Shown here: positions 57,934-64,000 of the stretch, in pieces | Layout: every line of letters begins with the position of its first letter | How positions within the stretch are numbered: position 1 is the first letter of the stretch | NCBI GenBank assembly: GCA_029216955.1 | Contig: JANAVB010003999.1 | Coordinates: forward strand, 4,678,572 to 4,742,571 | Length of the DNA stretch: 64,000 nt | Direction: 5' to 3' | Source of the DNA: Iris pallida | Lineage: Eukaryota; Streptophyta; Magnoliopsida; Asparagales; Iridaceae | Position numbers and translations under genes: made by a program | Notes under the pieces: model-generated | What the model was told of the DNA's origin: nothing | What the model saw: only the letters and a program-made list of their open reading frames with translations | The model's database searches: none

Positions 57934-60848
57934 TAATATACTACTCAAAATCAGGTTCGTCCTCGAACCGAAACTAACACTTAACCCAAGTGTCTCGCAT
58001 AGATCGCTTCACGATCTCGTGCTACTATCGTCGGAATCATACAACTCAGTCTGGATCATACACATATTTTAGGCGTCCCACCAATATATGCATTTCAGCC
58101 AAGCTCAGTTGTAGGATATCGGGACAAACCAATACGCTCACTTAAATCCTCAAGCCCCCATTATTTCATATTCGACTTTTAGTCATATCTTAGCACCCAT
58201 TCCCAAAATACTCTTCTTATGCATCATCCCATAACATGCGATCATCTTCCAAACATATCTGCACATAACTTGATTCAAACCCGTAACTTCGATCTCATAA
58301 GTTTCTCGCCGGCCACCTAACACTCGCATTGCATCGAGTCATTGCGCATCCGATCGCAACAAGCTTCCGCAACGCCTATTCGCCCAACCGTTTCCTATCT
58401 CTCATATAACTCAAGTCTTTCATCAAATCATTCATAACGCTTAGCCTTAACAACATGGACTATGTCAACATGTCACCAATTCCTTTGTCTACAATCCGTA
58501 CTAAGTCTCGCACGCAACTATCTCAACACGATCTACGTTCTCGAACTACCCGTGCATCGAGTCTGGGGCTACCCCCGCTAGACAACTTATCCAGACATCA
58601 TGCTCGCGCTCTTCCGATACAAGAGGTTAACTTGAGTCTACGATGCTCAAAGGCAACAATCTTTCCGACCCAAGGTCTCTTACGATACGCTCATCCCCGA
58701 TTCTCGACCGAGTACAAATCCTTTACTCAAACTTCGATTCAATCTCGACTTGTTCGTTTCGTAACATAAATCGTGCGCTCAACACACATAGCCTAACCGT
58801 TACTCAAACCGATCTACGACACAACTCTTAGGGTCGTTCTGCTATTCGTTGCTCTCGCGTATTGCAGACTTTCTGCAATCGCCTTACCGCGTCATTACGC
58901 TAAGCACGTTCCTCAACATCTATTCGATCCAACATAACTTTTCTGACCATATCGATTCTAGTACTCGCTAACTTTTGAGACACGATACTCACTCGCTTAG
59001 ACTTATCCTCGACATGCACTACCTCATTCCTTATCCTCCTTACGCGACTTCTTTAGGGTCATCCTATGGGACTTCAACATTCACTTGATTTGGCGGTCAA
59101 GTCTTCTAGGGTTAGCTGCCCCGAAACTACGCTCGATAATTGAAGATCATCAACGAGGGACAGTTACATCGAACCATGCTATATCCTATCGCGGAGCCAA
59201 ATCAATTCCCGCTATTTCCTATACGACTTTATCCAACCCGACGTACGTTACCAATCCGTGATTTATCTATCCCCGCCCGACCGATGCACCGATAACTACT
59301 CGAATCACTTATGCACTACCGTTGACAATATCGCACAATCCTCAATTTCATCTTCGCATCGAACCACAAATCCATATCAAATTTGCCACGCCTCGTAAGT
59401 TCGATCATCCCCGCTGGATGAATCACCATACCAGCGCTCACGCAGAATGATCGTTCTAGTTTGACGTGACGCATGTGCGAGGCTAGTGTTGCGCTCGCTC
59501 AAGACAAGAATGTCAACATAGTGGTTATCCACGAAGCAATCTTTACACTTCCATTTTCATCCAAGCAATATCCCTCGACTCTCAAATTCTCCGAAGCGTT
59601 CCTACCGTTATCATCCAAACTGCCATCAACTTAACTTGCATCTTATTCATCCAACAACAATGCTCAACATAATTTTTCGTTCATTCGATCAGAGTATCCC
59701 CGAGTTATTACATATCGTCTTTGATACGCCTCAATACCATCGTCGATATGCATAACTTGAACATCTTCCTTTCTCATAAGCTCAAACCCGTTGCAATCAT
59801 TGCCATTATCCGAACTCGAATACGAATCAAGTCTCGCACTTATCAAGATCCAATCGGTTGTAACTACTTAACATCATCGCGACATAATTTTAAATTTCAC
59901 ATATCCATTCTCATATCCCTAACTCGTACTTCCAATTGTGCTACCGATTCATCGCGTTAACCCAAATTTGTTCGTACGATTTCTCCGTACCTACTCAATT
60001 CATTCCGAAGAAGTCTCCGTACTAACTCATTATAAGTTCGACCGCATCGACTATTTCCTCAACGCAACATTCCTTCGTTATGCTCAGCCTATCGTTCGAC
60101 TTACGCTTAACGAATCCTCGTCTGACATATCCTCCATAAGTATGACTTCGCACATAACCCTTTGACTCAATTCATCAAGGCGTACTCGCATCGACTTCTC
60201 TTAAGTCATTCCCATTCAAGTCTCGATACTACTTCGTTCGTTGCGGCGAACATATCGTAACAACATAATCGTCTCGACGTAACCTATCGCAAGTCACCAA
60301 ACATCTTAACATAGCTATCGCTAAGTGGTACTCCATACACCACTCAGGATCGAGCCTATCGTTATCGACACAATACTTCGCTATACTTGCCTGCATAATT
60401 GGTATTGCATATACCACTCGAAATCGAGTCATTACTCGACATCACACTTCGCATAGGTCCGACTTCTATCTCAACTTAATCGTCCCGTATGGCGATCCTT
60501 CCGATCCCAGCTCTAACGTTAGCTCAAGTTTGACATACATTCAATCTAACCGTATCATGGCGATCATCATCGATCCCACCCGTAACATTCGCTTATTCAA
60601 AGCTCAACGCGACATACGGCTAACATAACGTTCGTCCACACAACTCGACTTAGCGACCAACTCGATTCGTTACTATCGCATCCACGATCTTCGAATCCCG
60701 CACGTTGCAGCTCGTGCAACAACTTAGTCTCGATACTTAAGGTCTTTACTCAATCTCGAACAACATTTTGCTATCCATCCGCATAGCCATACTACGCACA
60801 TCATACCGTATCGACTCGTCGCACCGATGCAACGAACGATCCACGACT
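57934..60848 (-). other. Non-coding interior of LARD-like element B
   Basis: No GAG, POL or other domain is seen in any frame, although short open frames are common because stops are scarce in this CG-rich sequence. Near 58055-58100 the complement of ATATGCATTTCAGCC and GGCGTCCCACC matches the duplicated segment at 18246-18435 of element A. Confidence 0.7.
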
Positions 60849-61143
60849 TGCTGCACTCCGTGCAACCGATAACACATAACTATTTCCGTAGTCACATAAC
60901 ACGTATCGCCTCACATATCGACCCGTTGCACTTCGTGCAACCAACAACACATATCTCTCGCACTGCGTGCGACCAACAACACATAACTCCTCGCACTGCG
61001 TGCGACCAACAACACATATCATTGCACTTTCATGCAACCAATATCACCATATTCGTTGCACTTCGTGCGACCAGCATTCCATAACTCGTTGCACTTCGTG
61101 CAACCAACATCACATAACTCGTTGCACTTCGTGCAACCAACAC
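60849..61143. repeat. Hairpin minisatellite in the leader of element B
   Basis: Eight units spaced by about 33 bp. The core GTTGCACTTCGTGCAAC is a perfect 7-bp stem with a 3-base loop. Two units have the compensated form TCGCACTGCGTGCGA, which keeps the stem. The spacer is CAACAACACATAACT-like. The array lies about 215 bases inside the primer binding site, i.e. in the 5' leader of the RNA. Confidence 0.9.
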
Positions 61144-61357
61144 TCTCCGACGGCGCCCGGAGATAACGTGATAGTCACGACATACTTGTGGCAGACGTAC
61201 GCACTTAATATAGACTTATTGTATGGAACATCCAATGTAGCGTCGAGCAGATCCATGAGCCATGCGGTTGCGAAAACAACTTAGAGTCTTAACTGAATTT
61301 CGATATCGAAGCAACTGAGGGTCAAAGAGATTCACGCACGGTCCAAAGGATGGAACC

Positions 61358-61369
61358 GCTCTGATACCA
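61358..61369 (-). promoter_or_regulatory. Primer binding site of LARD-like element B
   Basis: The complement reads TGGTATCAGAGC, three bases inside the 5' LTR at 61373; initiator-Met type. It fixes the minus orientation. Confidence 0.93.
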
Positions 61370-61372
61370 ACT

Positions 61373-63234
61373 TGTCACGCCCCGAACCGGGAAATCGCTC
61401 GTCCTCGCTAGATTTAACCCGAATCATCGCCATCGCTGGGGCGTGATGCCGCACGAGCCTGGAGTTGCGCTCGTGCAAGGCAAGATAACAGGTTCACATA
61501 GAACTATCTCAAATCGATAACATAAGCAGCGGAAGAAAACAAGTGAAACATAAGAATCTCTTTTATTAATATTGAACTGAAGGTTACAAAGGCTCTGAAT
61601 AGCCCAACATAAAATGCCAATTGGCTACAACGCTCATGATCTCTCTAGCTCACAAAGGATTACATTGTTCCATACATTATGCCTCTTTATAGCCACCAAG
61701 TAGTCTTCGGCCGAACATCTCCATGTCGCAAGTCCGAACGCATGTGCGGAAGCTCCTCTTGAACGCCAAGGACTCCATGCCTCGGCACGTCCAAGCCAAG
61801 CTCCGCCTCGAGGGCATCTCATAACCTGAACCTGCACATAAACTAGTGGGGGTTTAGTGCTTTCGTCCTCGCTTCGCACTGATCAAGACCCGCTCACACC
61901 CAAACCAAACACTTAATCATTTAGTGAGCATGCATCTTACTTTGTGGTCTTTCTATTTAGCCTTAGGATCAATTTCATGGCAAAACTTAACATAGCATAT
62001 TATTATAATGTGTCACCACATCCCGTGTTTCTGCAGCAGATACAGTTAGCCATAACATAAACGTAAACATAGTGTTCGTGCTCATCTCGTCCCGTTTCCC
62101 TTAGCCTGCAGTGGTTAGAACTTAACATAAGCAAACATACGATTCGTACAACCGACCAATTTATAAACGTAAACTTATACATAATGGGTGGCAGGCCCTG
62201 CGCCTGCACCCAGCTCTCATACTCAGCCCACCGGCCCTATCTATATGAAGGTCACGGTGTTTTACACCGTAATGGACTTGGCATCTCATATGTGTAAGCC
62301 TACAATCGCTTCGATACGGGTTGCTAGCCTAGTATCCGAAGGATCCCAAACTTACGGATATCATAGCTTATCACAGCACTGGACGGTCGCAATCCGTCCG
62401 AATGTTGTGCACCATAAATACCACACATAATTCCCTCCTAGGCCGAACGGTCCCGGCGCCCCGGCGTAACCGTTCGAGGGAAGCCGCACCCGTGCACGGG
62501 CAAACCGAGTCCATTGACCATGCAATACGTTCCATAGCATACAATCCATAGCATACCAACCGTTCTCGATACTTAGTCATTTCATAGCATAGCCCGAGGG
62601 CACGCTCAGCACCGTATTCAATGTTCTACGCCTAGTGTTCAATGTTCTCGGAGCCGTGCACATGATGCACATCTCAATGTCATCTTTCAATGTTCTACCA
62701 TTATTGCCCTACCGCGACCTGTGCACTCGATGCACGTCGCTTCAATATTTCGATTGTTCAATGTTCTATCTTAGTGTTCAACGCATACTTAGACACTTAC
62801 TCGCCGAGCCACGCTCACTAACTCGATAACATATTATGCAACCATAACGTATTTTATTAGACGTAAAGGAATAGGGAGAGAGAGTCAAGAACCCGCCCAC
62901 CTTAAGCCGATACGCCTTGTCGCCTCGCCGATTGAAGTGCCTCGCTTCCATAACTCGATCGCATAGCTAACTCCCGGACTTAGCCATTCCTTTGCTCTAC
63001 TCGGTTGATTTCGCCTATCGCGCCCATGCCACAATCCGTTGCAGGGCCTCGATCTGGTTTCGCGGATACTTCATTGCATAAGGCAAAATGCCGACCTCTT
63101 ATCGTCCAGCGTAGAAGCATAGCCTTTGGCCAACGCAACACTTGCATCGATTCGCATCGATACCTTATCGGGTCAACGCAACTCTTCGAGTCAACGACTC
63201 ATCGTAATGCACCGATGCGGAGCGGGGCATTACA
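61373..63234 (-). repeat. 5' LTR of LARD-like element B
   Basis: Near-identical to the LTR at 56069-57933, with the same motif at 61668-61692 (minus). Confidence 0.93.
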
Positions 63235-63401
63235 GGAGGGAGGGAAGGGATAAGGGCATTTTGGGGTTTTTTAAAATGTTAGGTATTAAGTTGAAAAAAA
63301 AATAGTTGAGGTATCAATCTGTTACGAAAAAAAGTTTAGAATATCAACTTGAAAAAGTGTGATAGTTGAGGGTAGCAATTAGCAATTAAGCCTTTAAACT
63401 T

Positions 63402-63766
63402 AGTTGTCTTTGTGCTTTTCTTTCTCTTTATTTTGTATTGTTGGTTGGTAGATTCAAATCCATATTTAATTTATTCGTCGTAGGAATACAAAACCTTCAT
63501 CCAAAAGGTCCATTAGTAGTGTTGAGGACCAAATGTTTAATCCAGTCAGGAGAAGTTGAGCCCACGTCTTAAAGAAAGAGTTGGACCATGGGCTAGAAGA
63601 GAGTTTCAAGCCCACCATAATAACTCCATCAGTCGTCCGGGTCCCATCCATAATAATTTGCAATTTTATCCCCCAGAAAATTCTCACAAATTTTTTTTTT
63701 GGAACTGAAATTCTCACATTTTTTTTTTTGCAACTGAAATTCTCACAAACCCTAGATTCTTCTACA
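63402..63766 (+). promoter_or_regulatory. Promoter and 5' UTR of the helicase gene
   Basis: Three TGGGCT/AGCCCA words (63559-63564, 63589-63594, 63609-63614), like site II elements bound by TCP factors. A telo-box AAACCCTAG is at 63747-63755, just before the start codon. This pair is common in plant genes for translation and RNA processing. Two long T runs lie at 63690-63730. Confidence 0.6.
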
Positions 63767-64000
63767 ATGCCGTCGGCGTCGGAGAAGGAGAAGAAGCCGG
63801 CCGACGACGGCGTGAAGAACCTGACCTACCTCTCTCTGGTTTCCCAGGTCTGCAGCGAGCTCGACTCCCACGTCGGCACCGCCGACAAGGTCCTCGCCGA
63901 GTTCATCATCCACATCGGCCGGAAGTCCGCCGACGCCGTCGAGTTCGACCGGAGGCTCAAGGAAAATGGCGCCGACCTCCCCGACTACTTCGTCAAGTCC
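63767..64000 (+). CDS. DEAH-box splicing helicase, PRP22/DHX8 type (N-terminus only)
   Basis: The frame opens at ATG 63767 (context ACAATGCC) and runs without stop to the window edge, 78 codons. After a charged start (MPSASEKEKKPADD) it reads LTYLSLVSQVCSELDSHVG, DKVLAEFIIHIGRK, VEFDRRLKENGADLPDYFV. This matches the N-terminal helical domain of PRP22/DHX8 (Arabidopsis DEAH5 type). The helicase core, S1 domain and C-terminal domains would lie beyond the window. PRP22 releases spliced mRNA from the spliceosome in the nucleus. The 5' end is strongly GC-rich. Confidence 0.87.
   Translation, partial: MPSASEKEKKPADDGVKNLTYLSLVSQVCSELDSHVGTADKVLAEFIIHIGRKSADAVEFDRRLKENGADLPDYFVKS

Larger units (their letters stand above)
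56069..63234 (-). mobile_element. Large non-coding LTR retroelement (LARD-like) B
   Basis: Minus-strand element. LTRs 61373-63234 (5' in sense) and 56069-57933 (3' in sense), about 1.86 kb, differ by about nine substitutions and a 3-bp indel (about 0.5%). Target duplication GGAGG at 56064-56068 and 63235-63239. In sense the LTR starts TGTAATGCCCCGCTCCGC and ends GGGGCGTGACA. The 3.4-kb interior has no GAG or POL frame. Before the 3' LTR is TTTCGGTTCGAGGACGAAC, ending TGAGTAGTATATTA, nearly the same end as in element A. Confidence 0.92.
55639..63392. mobile_element. Mutator-like (MULE) MITE split by an LTR element
   Basis: Long imperfect terminal repeats (about 90 bp) begin GGCTTAATTGCTACTTGATA on the left; the right end is GCAATTAAGCC. 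They share CTAAACTTTTTTTCGTAAC. A perfect 9-bp duplication TTTAAACTT flanks it (55630-55638 and 63393-63401), as expected for MULEs. Without the inserted element it is about 580 bp, with a very GC-rich core. Confidence 0.9.

Overview
The window is nuclear DNA of a flowering plant. The evidence is plant Ty1/copia, Ty3/gypsy chromovirus and LINE relics, many MITEs, a plant tRNA-Gly(UCC), an intron-rich kinesin-13 gene and the start of a PRP22-type helicase gene. Host coding starts are GC-rich, with AT-rich introns and spacers. This hints at a monocot or early-diverging angiosperm, but that is inference. No bacterial, organellar, CRISPR or operon-like feature was seen.

Layout. 1-530: 3' end of a decayed copia element. 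971-7063: a small MITE split by a young copia element (1173-6878, TSD GACTC) whose gag-pol carries one in-frame stop and one frameshift. 7578-7965: a MULE-like MITE. 8421-11793: a hAT-type MITE split by a 2.84-kb solo LTR. 11839-32326: a hAT-like element containing a roughly 1-kb palindromic minisatellite. It is split by a minus-strand chromovirus (12471-30401, TSD CATCA), whose left LTR is itself split by a non-coding LTR element (13380-20961, TSD AGTTT). 32.5-36.4 kb: the end of an unrecognised minus-strand host gene mixed with hAT MITEs and an LTR fragment. 36.4-42.6 kb: AT-rich sequence with a tRNA gene, MITEs, a LINE relic and a BURP-domain gene fragment.

The best host gene is a complete kinesin-13 gene resembling KIN13B (43640-54601, minus, 12 coding exons, 730 codons). 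One intron has a GC-AG boundary and about 5.6 kb of retroelement debris. A divergent DEAH-box splicing helicase gene (PRP22/DHX8 type) begins at 63767 and runs off the window. Between the two genes lie a PIF/Harbinger-type MITE and a MULE MITE (55639-63392, 9-bp TSD), the latter split by a second non-coding LTR element (56069-63234, minus, TSD GGAGG). Removing these leaves roughly 1 kb between the two genes.

The window is therefore mainly a record of nested transposition. Most insertions are resolved to the base by target-site duplications and, in three cases, by an empty-site paralogue elsewhere in the window. The least explained structures are the hairpin-forming minisatellite at 30591-31553, the pair of related non-coding LTR elements with repeat-bearing leaders, and a promoter-like motif shared by otherwise different LTRs.
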